This document shows positions 31,161 through 41,873 of a stretch of DNA of 64,000 nt, one piece after another (position 1 is the stretch's first letter; every line of letters starts with the position of its first letter). The position numbers were made by a program, and so were the translations under genes. Under the pieces are notes generated by a model. The model was not told where the DNA came from. It searched no databases and saw only the letters and a list, made by a program, of their open reading frames with translations. Source of the stretch: Oreohelix idahoensis (Eukaryota > Mollusca > Gastropoda > Stylommatophora > Oreohelicidae); the NCBI GenBank assembly GCA_024509875.1, contig JAMPIV010012246.1, positions 62,001-126,000 of the forward strand. The letters run 5' to 3'.

Positions 31161-32093
31161 TTGTCAAGATTTCTAGTCAACTCTACTAGCAACAAGATGG
31201 CGGCACGCAACACACGTGCTGCTAGTAGAACTGATAACGAAGATGTGGCTGAGGTGGATGACCCTGTAGTAGGGCTGGATCGTCAACAAGAACGAGTACA
31301 GTACATCGTGGTACCTACTCACAAGAGAGTGCGGTGCTTTGGGGAGCGCACGGGTCCTACGGCCGAGGAATATGTCAGAGAGGTGAGAGCTGCCTGGAGA
31401 GTAGGGATGATGAGTAAAGAGGACCAGGCAGATGTTATTCTTGACAGTGTGACCCCAAGTGTCCGTAGGGAGCTGAGGATTCAGGCTGATGACGGTGACC
31501 CAGAAGCAATGCTACATTCCATTCTTAGGGTGTATGGGGAGCGTCGGAGCATCCCAGAAGTAACGGCCGCGTTCTACTCTACCCGGCAAGGTGCAAGGGA
31601 GTCTCTTTGGGAATTCTCCCATCGCATTCACGAGGTGTTTGAAAGTGTTGTAAGGGCACAAAAGCAGAACATCGTCACTCCTTTGGCGCCATCCTTTCTT
31701 CGTGACCAGTTTGCTGCTTGTCTGAGAGATGACCTACTAAGAAAGCTTGCAAAGGAAATGATCATCAAGGAGCCAACAGCATCGTTCACGTCGGTGAGGG
31801 ACTATGCCCTACGGTTTTTGGAGACTGAGCCCACTTCTGGGGCTGGTGTTGCCAGTGTCGAAGCAGCTTCGGGGGCTGGTGTTGCCAGTGTTGAAGTGGC
31901 AAGAACAGAGACTGTGTCAGATACGCATGCATTAAACGCAGAAGTAGAGCGGCTGAGAGCACAGGTGGCTCAATTAGAGGCTAAAATTGATGCGATGTCT
32001 CAGGAGCAGGGGAGACGCACCAGGACAGTTCGTTGTTTTAGATGCAGAGAACTAGGCCACGTACAGAATCGATGTCCACAGGCATTAAACTAG
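31161..32093 (+). CDS. gag: E2 gag with CCHC zinc knuckle
   Basis: 310 codons. The central part (about residues 60-215, from KRVRCFGERTGPTAEEYVRE to the TASFTSVRDYALRFLE block) has the layout of a PNMA-like/gypsy capsid: helical, with a W-E-F-S-x-R-I block. A short direct repeat (SGAGVASVE twice) and a coiled coil (about residues 255-280) follow. A canonical zinc knuckle CFRCRELGHVQNRC then closes the protein, spaced C-x2-C-x4-H-x4-C for nucleic acid binding. The ATG at 31161 is the first of the frame; a second one at 31194 ('aagatggcgg') has a better context and is the start conserved in E4, so it may be the true start. The frame is intact. Codes for virus-like particle protein, acting in the cytoplasm. 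Confidence 0.85.
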   Translation: MSRFLVNSTSNKMAARNTRAASRTDNEDVAEVDDPVVGLDRQQERVQYIVVPTHKRVRCFGERTGPTAEEYVREVRAAWRVGMMSKEDQADVILDSVTPSVRRELRIQADDGDPEAMLHSILRVYGERRSIPEVTAAFYSTRQGARESLWEFSHRIHEVFESVVRAQKQNIVTPLAPSFLRDQFAACLRDDLLRKLAKEMIIKEPTASFTSVRDYALRFLETEPTSGAGVASVEAASGAGVASVEVARTETVSDTHALNAEVERLRAQVAQLEAKIDAMSQEQGRRTRTVRCFRCRELGHVQNRCPQALN

Positions 32094-32929
32094 ACCCCTC
32101 TGCGGCTGGGAGTCAGGTTACAGAAGGGGAGCAGAATGGCTCAAAGATAAAGAGGGTTGGTGGTCGACCGGAGTGTGAGGTGCTTATTGCAGGGAAGAAA
32201 GTCAAAGGCGGCCAGGGATGTAAGGGTAGCAGGAGGCGACCCAGGGCACCAAGGAAGCCTAGGAAAATAAGATGCTTCAACTGTGGAGACCTTTCGAACC
32301 ACATGGCAGCCAAGTGTCCCCAGGGCCCGCTTCCTAAGCGATGTTTCCATTGTAGGTCCCCGGACCATTTGATATCGGTTTGCCCATCAAAGAGCGCCCT
32401 CTCTAAGCGTACCAACACATCTACATTGCCGTCACAGTGCAAGCCAAGAGATGGCCGTGGCAACTGTCACCATAAGGGCGCCAGGAAAAGTGGTCGACAT
32501 TTAGAGGAGGAGACTCATCTAAAACTCGTTGAAGGACACGTTTCCAGGCTACGAGGGGCGCACGTAAGAGCAGAGCCACCGTTGCAGAGTTTTGCAGCAG
32601 TCCGGAAAGAGAGATGTGACAAGCTGTCGTGTTCTACTCCACTACAGGTCGGAGAATTGGTGAAGAAGAGAATGCACGACGCTGAGAGATCCGAGATTCG
32701 TGATATGTGGTCAGAAGACGAGTACGTTGTAGTTCGTGCTCCCACAATGACAGGGGGTCCATATATCATCCAACGAATGGACAGAGCGAGTCCGAGCATT
32801 AGAGTAACCAGCAATGACCTGAGACGAAGTGAAGGAAAAGGTGATCCTCCAGATTTGGAGAATACGACTGAAGCGCCTGATTTAGTGCAGTTGTCGGGAC
32901 GACAACAAAACCAGGCGGGGAATATGTGA
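32042..32929 (+). CDS. E2 zinc-knuckle/pol C-terminal fusion ORF
   Basis: 295 codons in a different frame from gag, overlapping it by 52 bases. It carries two more zinc-knuckle-like motifs (CFNCGDLSNHMAAKC, which has one extra residue before H, and CFHCRSPDHLISVC). After about 110 residues without clear homology comes the gypsy integrase C-terminal signature LQVGELVKKRMHDAER, then WSEDEYVVVRAPTMTGGPYI, to the 3' end. Protease, RT, RNase H and the integrase core are gone, and the gag end is joined to the pol end in one open frame. Expression would need a frameshift or reinitiation after gag. E4 keeps the same pol tail with a different joint. Confidence 0.7.
   Translation: MQRTRPRTESMSTGIKLDPSAAGSQVTEGEQNGSKIKRVGGRPECEVLIAGKKVKGGQGCKGSRRRPRAPRKPRKIRCFNCGDLSNHMAAKCPQGPLPKRCFHCRSPDHLISVCPSKSALSKRTNTSTLPSQCKPRDGRGNCHHKGARKSGRHLEEETHLKLVEGHVSRLRGAHVRAEPPLQSFAAVRKERCDKLSCSTPLQVGELVKKRMHDAERSEIRDMWSEDEYVVVRAPTMTGGPYIIQRMDRASPSIRVTSNDLRRSEGKGDPPDLENTTEAPDLVQLSGRQQNQAGNM
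32911..32926 (+). other. E2 polypurine tract
   Basis: CCAGGCGGGGAATATG lies immediately before the 3' LTR. The same sequence with one change precedes the E4 3' LTR at 51511-51524, so this block is conserved in the family. Confidence 0.7.
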
Positions 32930-34390
32930 CAGCGCCATCTTGTGGTCTGTCGTTCTAGGCGCTGGCCCCATCTGGTCAGTCATATTGTCTCTGTGGTTTA
33001 GTGCCTTTTGATCACGTTATCTTCAAGCAGATTTATTACAAGGCCATAATAAGCCTACGAATTAGTTGTGTTTTTGCTATAGTTGTGTAAATTTGTGTTT
33101 TCATGCATTCTGGAGCAATAATCGCGTGTGTTATCTGTGTGGCGCAGATTAATGCGCGTAAGCGCGCAGTAAGTTGAGTGGTTAGGCCAGGGCTTATAAA
33201 AGGGGTAGAAAGCGGCGAAACTGGTCTATGTTTGAGAGAGCCGCCCAGTGAGAACAGACGAAGAAGACACACAGAGCCAAGCTGTAAATGCCTTGAGCAC
33301 GTGAGTTAATTTAAATTAGCATTAGTTTTCTAGGATTCTGAAATTATATCGATGTGGCTATTTTAATGTTTAATGAGATAAATAGGTAGATAGATAGATG
33401 TGAAAGTTTAAGAGCGATTATTTCATTCTTCAGAAAGGCAGACATAGTAAGAGGCTATTTCACTGGAAATTTAGATAAGATTAACGATCGCAAGATAGCA
33501 GCCTCGTGGTGATAAAAGGCGGCGATAGCGAGTCTGATTAAACACGCTCCGCGTGGTAAACCTATAATATGTTATGCCGAGCGACACGTTGTGTATTTAG
33601 TCCCAGTTTGGCTTAAGTCGAGAATAATTATATTGTATTCTTTATGTAAGAGTAATTTAGTGTATTTCACGTTTATTGATAATTCTACTGTATATTTAAT
33701 GGGTTACTGTGAGGTGAGAATATGTATTTAGATTTCTGGAGAGCGCGAGGCCACTCCTTTGTTGAGACAGGTGTTTCTCTGTTTGCTCCTGGTGGAGCAT
33801 GGAAACACCAATGCGGCTGGTGTCCACCACAAGCCAACATAAGCATTTTTATGCTATTACAGTGGTTGTTCCTGTAATAATGTGTTTCATGCGATGAGAT
33901 TCCCAGCCGCACGAGTCGTCACATACGACATGCTTCAGAATGCAGTAACGAATATTGAGATAGACCAGTTGTGAGGTGGTGGTTAATTCTCATTATTGAG
34001 ATTATTTGTTGTACATGTATTGAAGAATATTATTTTATGTCCAGTTGATTATTATTGTTGTGTGAACAATGGTTTGTGAGAGCACGTGGGCGTACCAGAT
34101 GTATATTTCTCTTCTCCGCTCCTGAGGGAGCATGGGGCCACCGGTGTGGTTTACCTCAGCATGGAGCATTCAGATGCTTTTGCAGTAGTGGTTTCGGTAG
34201 CAACCTATGTTACCCGGTGCGATTGCCAGCCTCATGCACAACACCATACTAGTCGCATTGGGCGACACGCATGAGTGTGTGAGATAGTTGATGATGTCAG
34301 GTGGGCGCATGTTTTCTGTATGGTAAGTGTTATTATCCATGCTATTGAAGTTCACTTAGACGTTGTTTTATTTATTATTTTTCAGACAGT
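32927..34390 (+). repeat. E2 3' LTR, left part
   Basis: 1,464 bp, ending '...tttttcagACAGT' where E3 begins. It includes the second TATA box at 33195-33201. The remainder is at 43725-43940. Confidence 0.95.
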
Positions 34391-35471
34391 TGTTGCGTGA
34401 TAAATTCTCGCAACATCGTTTTATTTCAATATCTATTTTATAACGCAAGGGCAACAACTGCTTGAAATTTATAGTCACTTTTCTCGGTAAGCATTTGTCT
34501 TCTCGCGTTGGTATCGAATGCAGTTAAGTTTGAGCTGTGGTCATTTTGCGCTGGACTGCGCATGACTTGTCTTGCTTCTTGGTCGATCGGTTTCCGCCCA
34601 CCACTAGTGGAGTGAGCGATTTGGAATGGCGAAAGAGATGCCTCGTTGAAGAGGGGATCTCCGCTATTTTTTTGTTGTGTCAGGAATGTGAGAGTCCTCT
34701 TATGGATATTTCGTTTATTCGAGATAATACCTCTAGTGTATTTGCACATGCCGGGAGGCATAATATTTCTGTGTATTTCCGGAAGGCAAGGTAAATTAAC
34801 ATTTTCATTAACTCTATCGATTTTTGGTCGTGAAAGATTTCTGGTTCATAGCCTGTCTTCGAAAGTCGTCGTCACGAGATGTTTTCCTAGCTCACATGTC
34901 GCTGTATTGTGCTGCATCGGTTGATGCAGGTACCAAGGACCATTACTTGCTGCTTTGTTAAATGAACTAGGTTTGAAAAACCTTTATTATCTAGAGGATA
35001 TTTTTGAGGACATTATTTATACTTCGGCAGACGTGTCTGTCTTGCTGAAGTCAAACTAAGGAGAGTGAACTGATCTCATACATCTGGTTATCTCCTGGCT
35101 GTTATAGAAAGGGATGGAGTTTTTCACCTGACTACATTTACAGCACTTTGAAATATAACATGCATCTGACTCATCATTGTAATGCTGTCTACCGTCTATT
35201 GCTGTATTGAATGTTGCTGTGATAATGACTGTTTGATGTGTCTACATATTCGCGTAACCATTTTGTCACTGTGGCGTCCACAATAAATAATGAAGAAAAA
35301 CGTCAACGGCTGTTTCAAGAATCATTGACTTTATACGTCGTGAGTTTACTGACGTCCTATGTGGATTGCCCTGTTATTTTTGTATGAACATTGTTTTGAC
35401 TGAACACATCTGCACACTACACAAAACCAGACATGCGGATACCATCCATCATCATATGGCATCACGCATCA
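34391..35471 (+). repeat. E3 5' LTR
   Basis: 1,081 bp, TGTTGCGTGA...CACGCATCA. It starts with a short inverted repeat (TGTTGCGTGATAAATTCTCG, then CAACA) that can form a stem-loop. A polyadenylation signal AATAAA lies at 35282-35287. The two differences from the 3' LTR are g/c at the 'tttgttgtgtc' site and g/a at 'acttgctgct'. Confidence 0.95.
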
Positions 35472-36916
35472 TTTGGTGGCCATAAGCTGGTTTGATTCTG
35501 GTACCAGCAAACACGGGGTCCCTTACCCACTTCATTTTCAACAAGAATTCATCAGCATCCTTCAAGAAATTAACATTCTTCAATACAGTCAACATCTGCA
35601 AAATTTTCAAAGTACTCGGCGTTGCCCGGTAAAAGTCAAAATTTCAACTTTTTGACGGAAACAAGAATTTGACAGTACCCGGCGTTGTTACATGTTGCCG
35701 GATAACTCGGACTGCTGTTATCTTTTACGCAAGTCAAGCAAGTTGCTGCTGTCAAGGTTCCAGTGCTGTCGTTTTTGTGAAGGTCAAGTGCCGGTTGAAA
35801 CGGGTTGTTTTCTGAAGAAGGCCAAGTACCGATTTCCATCAACTTACTTTTGGATTAGAAGGTCAAGTGCCGAAACAACTCAACACACAGTATTTCAGAA
35901 GCTCTTGTACCATCGTGTTAGCAGTGGAAGCAGTTCAGATGTGCCATCATCGTTGGAGCTTCGCTCTTTAGGACGTTGATTGACATCCGTTTTTTCTGCT
36001 GTTCTACGATTGGAAGCCTATAAGTTAAGTGGCCTGTTTGTATGTAAACTGTGCCCTTATACTTCTGCTGAGTCTTCTGTGTATCATCTCATTCTATATG
36101 TTATATGTTTATATGTTATTCGTATATTTATATGTTTATATTTCAGCGGGTTCTCGGTTGGGTGGTGTCTCCGTTAGATTATGCCACGTCATAGAGGTCG
36201 TCTATTGTGAGCGTTTTCTGTAAGGTTTGCAAATTTCCGATACTGGAATTTGCTAAGCGACTTCTGTTGCTATTTATGTTAGCTGTGATGACATGTTTTA
36301 ATATTGTTTTCGTTATTATTTCGCATTCTTTAGTTTTGTTTTGATTTGTTTGTATTTGTTAGCCTACTCTTGTCTATAATTTAGTTTCATACAACATTTT
36401 TGTTTATACACTGTGGTGTCATGTATTTTGTTTAATTCTATCGCAGATATCGTCACATTTTTTGTGATATTTCATTAATTTCTGCTTTATTTTTAGTTGA
36501 TTTCTGCGAAAGTTTTTGTATTGTTGCTGATCTTTGTTATTGTTTACATTGTTATTGTTTACATTGTTTGTATTGTTTACATTTTCAATGTTTACATTCT
36601 GCATGTGTTTACATAGTCATTGTTTACAGTTATAGTAATTAGTTAATGGGCTATGCTAATGCACTGTTACTACTACACTGATGATAAATGAATGATGAAT
36701 AGTGTCGTGCACTATTGAATGAGAAGTGCACTTATGATCAAGAATTGATTGTTGGTATTTCATATACAAGTTCTTTGATTGGAGACTTGTTTCCCACAGA
36801 GACTGGGATAATATAAGGTGATGTGAATATACAAGTGCTTAATAAAGACTTGTTACACTTAGGTTTGAAATAAATTAGTTAATTATTTCAGGTTTTGGAC
36901 TTATATATTACTCATC
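35472..36916 (+). promoter_or_regulatory. E3 leader with primer site and internal repeats
   Basis: Starts TT then TGGTGGCCATAAGCTGG, the expected primer-site position. From 35611 to about 35875 a degenerate motif (agtactcgg, agtacccgg, agtgccgg, agtaccga, agtgccga) recurs five times at 38-110 base spacing, often preceded by 'ggtca'. At 36525-36630 'tgtttacattg' recurs about eight times. Short open frames (such as 35692-35979) have no motif and could act as upstream ORFs. No other gene is visible before the gag ATG. Confidence 0.6.
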
Positions 36917-39175
36917 ATGTCTACATTTGAGCACTTTATTGAGCAGGGTAAATTGCTTGGGAAGACTGGTGATAAGTTAGAAGAATTTGCAACTGCTCGA
37001 TATGATAAAGCAATGGAAGCTGAACAAAAGAAACTGCATATGGAAGCTGAACAAAAGAAACTGCAGATGCAGGTGGATGAAAAAAGATTCCAAATGGAAA
37101 TGGAAAAAAAAAAAAGGGAATCAGAAGCTGAGGAAAGAAAACTCCAGCTACAGCTAGAAGCTGAAAGACTTCAAAAAGAGGCTGAGAATAAAAGACTTGA
37201 AAAAGAAGCTGAAAATAAAAGACTTGAAAAACAGGCTGAAAATAAAAGACTTGAAAAAGAAGCTGAAAATGAAAGACTTCAAAAAGAGGCTCAGGCTGAG
37301 GAAAGAAGATTACAGAGAGAGTCTGATGAGAGGAAAGAGAAAGCAAAAATGGAACATGAAGAAAAGGTCTTAGCTTTAGAGTTGGAAAAATTGAAATTGA
37401 CGAGCATGAGTAATGGTAATGATTCTAACAAGGGTTCATCTTCTGGTAAGGCTAATAATGATACTTTTAAGATTAAGTTACCAACATTTAGTCCTTCCAG
37501 TGATGACATAATGTTCTATCTGGACAGATTTGAACAAGCATGTACAGCTCATAACATAGACAAAGCAAAATATGTTTATCAGTTATCAGGGATACTGACA
37601 GGTAAAGCTCTAAGTATATTAAATATGGTGGATGAACCTGACAAGAACAATTATGAGGTTGTCAGGGCCGCTTTGTTAAAGAAATATCAGCTTAACGAAG
37701 ACGGCTATCGTCTACAATTTAAAAACATGTTACCTGAAAATGGAGTTGAATTCTCCGAGTTTATTGCAAGAATACGCATTACTTTCTCACGATGGGTTGA
37801 ACTATCTAAGACGGAAAAAACTTATGAAGGACTTATGGACTTAATACTTAGAGACAAAGTCATGTCGTCTGTCAATGAGTCTTTCCTTGCTTTCCTTCAT
37901 GAACGTAAACCTAAAACAATAAAAGAAATGGAAGATTTCTGTTGCCAGTACGTAACTGCGCACCCACACATAACCATGGGTAACTCTAAGGTGAAAGAAG
38001 GTTTACCAGTTGCTTCGGCAGCTCCGTATGGCCAAAACTTTGCTCGTAGATTCCAACAAAATCTTGATAGAAAGAGCAGCGGTAATTTCTGTCAAAATCA
38101 TGGAAACCAATTTCATGGTGATTCATCTTCGAAGAATTGGAGACAACCTGATAGTGGTCGTTACTATCACCCTAATAATTATAGGCATTTCAAAAGAGGA
38201 TATGGTAATAGAGGTTATTCCTGCCGAAGACCTCAGAACCAAACAAATAGATGTTCGCATCAATGTGAACATGATAGTAATCGTGGAAACTGGAATTCGA
38301 ACCAGGATAACAATTACAATAGAGACAATAATAACTGCAGAGATAATAATAACTTTGATAACTTCAGAGGTAATAATAGTCGGGGTAGATCTCAACACAA
38401 AAAAAAGAGATATCAGCAGGCTAATGCTGTACAACAGGAAACTGAGGGAGCCTGTAATCATGTTGTTGATAGTAAAAACTTTGACGCTGTCACTGGTTCT
38501 CCTTTTGACTTTGAGAGAGCAAACAAATGCCCCCAATGCAGTACTTTATTCGAACCGGGTACCATAACTACTTTGAGTTGTGGTCACCCACTTCCCGCTC
38601 TTCCTGCTGCTGTTGCGCATGACGGGAGGGGTTCTTTAATCCTACATAAGGGTCTTGTTAATGATACTCCGGTCTCACTACTTTTCGATTCCGGATGCAC
38701 CACTATTGGTGTTAGACAATCGCTTGTAGATCCATCTTGTGCTACAGGAAGGGTTATTAAATGTGTCACATTTGGCGGCACTCTAGAAAAATATCCTACT
38801 GCTGTAATTCGCATTGCCACTCCTTTCTTTACTGGAGATGTGCATGCTTGTCTCTTACCTAATCCTATTGCGGACCTTATTATTGGTCGTATTCACGGAG
38901 TTAGGGAGTGTACCCCACAGCAGATTGCTGCTTGGGAAGATAATAACATGCAAGCTACAAATGCAGTAGTTACAAGAGCACAAGCTCTACAAACACCCGA
39001 AACTTCACTGAATAGTGATAATGAAGTTGATAGCCAAGATAGTCACTTAGTGATCACTCGTGACTCTTTCATAAAATTGCAAGAAGAAGATCCTTCTTTA
39101 AAAAAATTCTTCGTTCTTGCGAAGAAAGGTGATCCGAATCAGGATACAAATAGAAAATCTTATGGATTGCAATGA
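36917..39175 (+). CDS. gag: E3 gag-protease polyprotein
   Basis: 752 codons, start MSTFEHFIEQGKLLGKTGDK. Residues about 30-160 are a highly charged coiled coil built of tandem R-L-E-K-E-A-E-N-K repeats. Residues about 190-355 are a gypsy gag capsid of the SCAN-ancestor type (FKIKLPTFSPSSDDIMFYLD onwards). About 390-505 is a N/R/Y/G-rich basic region, likely RNA-binding, with no CCHC knuckle. The aspartic protease shows LLFDSG near residue 595 and LIIGR near 655. The last 40 residues (ITRDSFIKLQEEDPSLKKFF) already belong to the region before the integrase zinc finger. The stop overlaps the start of the next ORF (ATGA, 39172-39175). Layout matches the E1 protein closely, including the coiled coil. 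Confidence 0.9.
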   Translation: MSTFEHFIEQGKLLGKTGDKLEEFATARYDKAMEAEQKKLHMEAEQKKLQMQVDEKRFQMEMEKKKRESEAEERKLQLQLEAERLQKEAENKRLEKEAENKRLEKQAENKRLEKEAENERLQKEAQAEERRLQRESDERKEKAKMEHEEKVLALELEKLKLTSMSNGNDSNKGSSSGKANNDTFKIKLPTFSPSSDDIMFYLDRFEQACTAHNIDKAKYVYQLSGILTGKALSILNMVDEPDKNNYEVVRAALLKKYQLNEDGYRLQFKNMLPENGVEFSEFIARIRITFSRWVELSKTEKTYEGLMDLILRDKVMSSVNESFLAFLHERKPKTIKEMEDFCCQYVTAHPHITMGNSKVKEGLPVASAAPYGQNFARRFQQNLDRKSSGNFCQNHGNQFHGDSSSKNWRQPDSGRYYHPNNYRHFKRGYGNRGYSCRRPQNQTNRCSHQCEHDSNRGNWNSNQDNNYNRDNNNCRDNNNFDNFRGNNSRGRSQHKKKRYQQANAVQQETEGACNHVVDSKNFDAVTGSPFDFERANKCPQCSTLFEPGTITTLSCGHPLPALPAAVAHDGRGSLILHKGLVNDTPVSLLFDSGCTTIGVRQSLVDPSCATGRVIKCVTFGGTLEKYPTAVIRIATPFFTGDVHACLLPNPIADLIIGRIHGVRECTPQQIAAWEDNNMQATNAVVTRAQALQTPETSLNSDNEVDSQDSHLVITRDSFIKLQEEDPSLKKFFVLAKKGDPNQDTNRKSYGLQ

Positions 39176-41595
39176 GAAACGGCGTACTTGTACGTATGGT
39201 ACAAGATTCGACTACGTCGGCACATTCGCAAATTCTTGTTCCCAAGAGCATGAGAGTCCAAATATTACAACATGCTCATGACTCGCAATGTGCTGGACAT
39301 ATGGGTTTTGCCCGTACGAAGTCGAGAGTCCTTGCGGCTTTCTTTTGGCCTTTTGTCAATAAGGACATTCGTATTTACTGCCGATCATGCAAGGTATGTC
39401 AGGAGGTCAAATCTAGAGGACCACGACATGCTGCGCCTATCCAGGCTGCTGACATTCCTATTCGGCCGTTCCAGAAAATGGCCATAGATATTATTGGCCC
39501 TTTTAAGGTCAAGTCGGCCAGAGGACATCAGTTTATCCTTACATGTGTCGATATGTGCACACGTTGGCCAGAGGCTATTCCTCTTAAGAGCATATCTACT
39601 ACAGATATCGCAGATGCTCTTTGGTTGATATTTTCTCGCTTGGGGTTCCCCAGAGAAATATTGTCAGACCATGGCACTCAACTCATATCTGACACTATGT
39701 CACAGGTAATGTCTACCTTACATATTGAACGATCTCTCAGTAGTATCTACCATCCTATGTCTAATGGGTTAGTTGAGCGTCTGAATAGAACGCTCAAGAC
39801 TTTGCTTGGTAAGATAACTGAAGATCATCCTCAAGATTGGGACAGGGTTTTACCCGCGGCTCTCTTTGCCTATAGAGAAGTCCCTAATGAACACACAGGA
39901 TTTTCTCCCTTCGAACTTGTCTTTGGCGCGCGTCCACGCGGCCCTATGTCTTTATTACACGATCTCATCACTGCCGATGATATTAGCGATGAAACTCAAT
40001 CCTCATATGAGTATGTCATTGCTCTTAGACAAAAGATCATTGAGGCATGTAAGCTAGCAACTGCTTCATCAGAAATTGCTAAAGAGAAGGCAAGGCAGTT
40101 TGCTAACAAGAATAGATGTCTACGACAACTTTGTCCAGGTGACAAAGCATTCGTCCTACTCCCCAGTAGGGAAAATAGACTTCTTATTGCATGGAAAGGT
40201 CCGTATGCAATAGTCTCTCGGATTTCCGATGTTGACTATGTGGTCGATATTGATGGAAAGCATAAAACTTTCCACATAAACATGCTTTCGGAATTTCACG
40301 AACGTCCGGACTATTTGCTGCCTATTTTCCAGGCAACGGATGATGCTCCTGCACCTCACGGTCATTATTCATCCCTGTCTGTCATACAGGATGAGGAAGC
40401 TACCTTCTCTGATGTCAACCTTCCCCTTCCAGTGGTTCCATTACATTCCACGGAATCTTGGAAAAACGTTTCTGTTTCTCCTAATCTTTCTGGTGACGAA
40501 CATCGACAAGTCTCGTCGATGTTACAAACATTTCAGGATGTTCTCACTGACATTCCTGGACACACAGATGTCATAGAACATGACATAATTCTTACCGACA
40601 ATAATCCAATTAGGATTAGGCCTTATCCTATTCCTATACACTTTCAGTCGCAAGTGGAAAAGGAATTGGATGAAATGATTCAATTAAATATAATTGAACC
40701 ATCGACTTCACCATATTCTTCTTCCATGGTTATTGTCCGGAAGAAGGATAAGAACATACGAATTTGCGTTGATTATCGCAAATTGAATCAGGTCACAAAG
40801 TTCGACGCTGAACCGATGCCTTTGTTAGAAGATCTACTGATTAGACTTTCTAATTCTAGATTCTTCACTAAACTTGACTTGTCTAAAGGTTATTGGCAAG
40901 TGCCTTTAGCAGAGCATGCCAAACCTCTTACTGCTTTTTCTACACCTAGGGGTCTATTTCAATGGAATGTTATGCCTTTTGGTCTCATGAACGCCCCTGC
41001 CACTTTCGTTCGCATGATGCGTCGAATTCTGTCACATCGTTCGGATGTCATCGCATACTTAGATGACATCTGTCTCTTCAGTGATACCTGGGAAGATCAC
41101 TATTTAGGGTTATATGACTTACTGTCCACTCTACGTGAGAATAATTTGACAGCAAAACCTTCTAAAGCTTTTGTTGGTTTTGGTGAAATCTCTTTCCTGG
41201 GTCATTGTGTTGGTCATGGTCTCTTGAAGACAGAAGACCACAATACTTCCAAAATACTGAACATCTCTGTTCCTAAAACGAAGAAACAAGTTAGGAGTCT
41301 CTTAGGTTTAATTCAATTTTATGGGAGATTTATTCCAAATTTATCTTCGATCATGGCACCTCTCTCAACATTGTTGAAGAAAGGTTCGCCTAATCTGGTC
41401 CGTTGGTCTGAAGAATGCCAATCTTCACTAGACCAAATCAAGAATATATTTTCTTCTCCTCCCATCTTAAGATTACCTACTCTTGATAGGACTTTTGTTC
41501 TTCGGAGTGATGCTTCATCCACTGGGATTGGAGCAGCACTGATGCAAGAATATGCAAATACTCTGCATCCTGTTATGTACATTTCTAGAAACTAA
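39172..41595 (+). CDS. pol: E3 integrase-RT-RNase H polyprotein
   Basis: 807 codons. Residues 30-85 are the integrase zinc domain (H...GH...CRSCKVC). The catalytic core has D106 (AIDIIGPFK), D166 (ILSDHGTQ) and E202 (GLVERLNRTL), with exactly 35 residues between the last two. The C-terminal domain has WKGPYAIVSR near 341. RT follows from about 455: VDYRKLNQ (533-540), FTKLDLSKGYWQVP (565-578), MPFGLMNAPATF (601-612) and YLDD at 629-632. RNase H begins near 775 with D780 (LRSDAS), and the frame ends after YISRN. The start is the ATG overlapping the gag-protease stop, so expression could be by termination-reinitiation or by a frameshift. All catalytic residues named are present. Confidence 0.92.
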   Translation: MRNGVLVRMVQDSTTSAHSQILVPKSMRVQILQHAHDSQCAGHMGFARTKSRVLAAFFWPFVNKDIRIYCRSCKVCQEVKSRGPRHAAPIQAADIPIRPFQKMAIDIIGPFKVKSARGHQFILTCVDMCTRWPEAIPLKSISTTDIADALWLIFSRLGFPREILSDHGTQLISDTMSQVMSTLHIERSLSSIYHPMSNGLVERLNRTLKTLLGKITEDHPQDWDRVLPAALFAYREVPNEHTGFSPFELVFGARPRGPMSLLHDLITADDISDETQSSYEYVIALRQKIIEACKLATASSEIAKEKARQFANKNRCLRQLCPGDKAFVLLPSRENRLLIAWKGPYAIVSRISDVDYVVDIDGKHKTFHINMLSEFHERPDYLLPIFQATDDAPAPHGHYSSLSVIQDEEATFSDVNLPLPVVPLHSTESWKNVSVSPNLSGDEHRQVSSMLQTFQDVLTDIPGHTDVIEHDIILTDNNPIRIRPYPIPIHFQSQVEKELDEMIQLNIIEPSTSPYSSSMVIVRKKDKNIRICVDYRKLNQVTKFDAEPMPLLEDLLIRLSNSRFFTKLDLSKGYWQVPLAEHAKPLTAFSTPRGLFQWNVMPFGLMNAPATFVRMMRRILSHRSDVIAYLDDICLFSDTWEDHYLGLYDLLSTLRENNLTAKPSKAFVGFGEISFLGHCVGHGLLKTEDHNTSKILNISVPKTKKQVRSLLGLIQFYGRFIPNLSSIMAPLSTLLKKGSPNLVRWSEECQSSLDQIKNIFSSPPILRLPTLDRTFVLRSDASSTGIGAALMQEYANTLHPVMYISRN

Positions 41596-41873
41596 ATGCG
41601 GCAGAGAGGAACTACTCGGTTTTAGACCGTGAGTTGTTAGCGATGGTTTGGTCAATTCTAAAACTACAAAGATTCCTCCTGGGCGCACATTTCATTCTAG
41701 AGACTGATCAGAAAGCTCTTACAGCTATTCAGACTAAGAATTTGAAGAGTTCGAGATCCACTCGATATGCTATAGCTCTTCAACCTTTTCACTTCACGGT
41801 ACGAGCTATCCGTGGTGCGGATAATGTGATGGCTGACATTTTGTCTAGATGCCCACATGACTCCAACTAATAC
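41583..41873 (+). pseudogene. E3 RNase H, C-terminal part, shifted frame
   Basis: After the stop at 41593-41595 the RNase H domain continues one base out of register: L-N-A-A-E-R-N-Y-S-V-L-D-R-E-L, then ETDQKAL and GADNVMADILSR, then a stop at 41871-41873 beyond C-P-H-D-S-N. These supply the other RNase H acidic residues. The shift lies in a short A run near 41589-41591. It fits a one-base deletion, an assembly error or, less likely, a -1 frameshift. Confidence 0.8.

Noticed and set aside
36419..36604. Asparagine/valine repeat protein on the minus strand
   Set aside because: Translation of the tgtttacattg repeat within the E3 leader.
38010..38567. Second frame of 185 codons inside E3 gag
   Set aside because: Overlaps the asparagine-rich part of gag, where AAT/AAC codons give long isoleucine/threonine frames in the shifted register.
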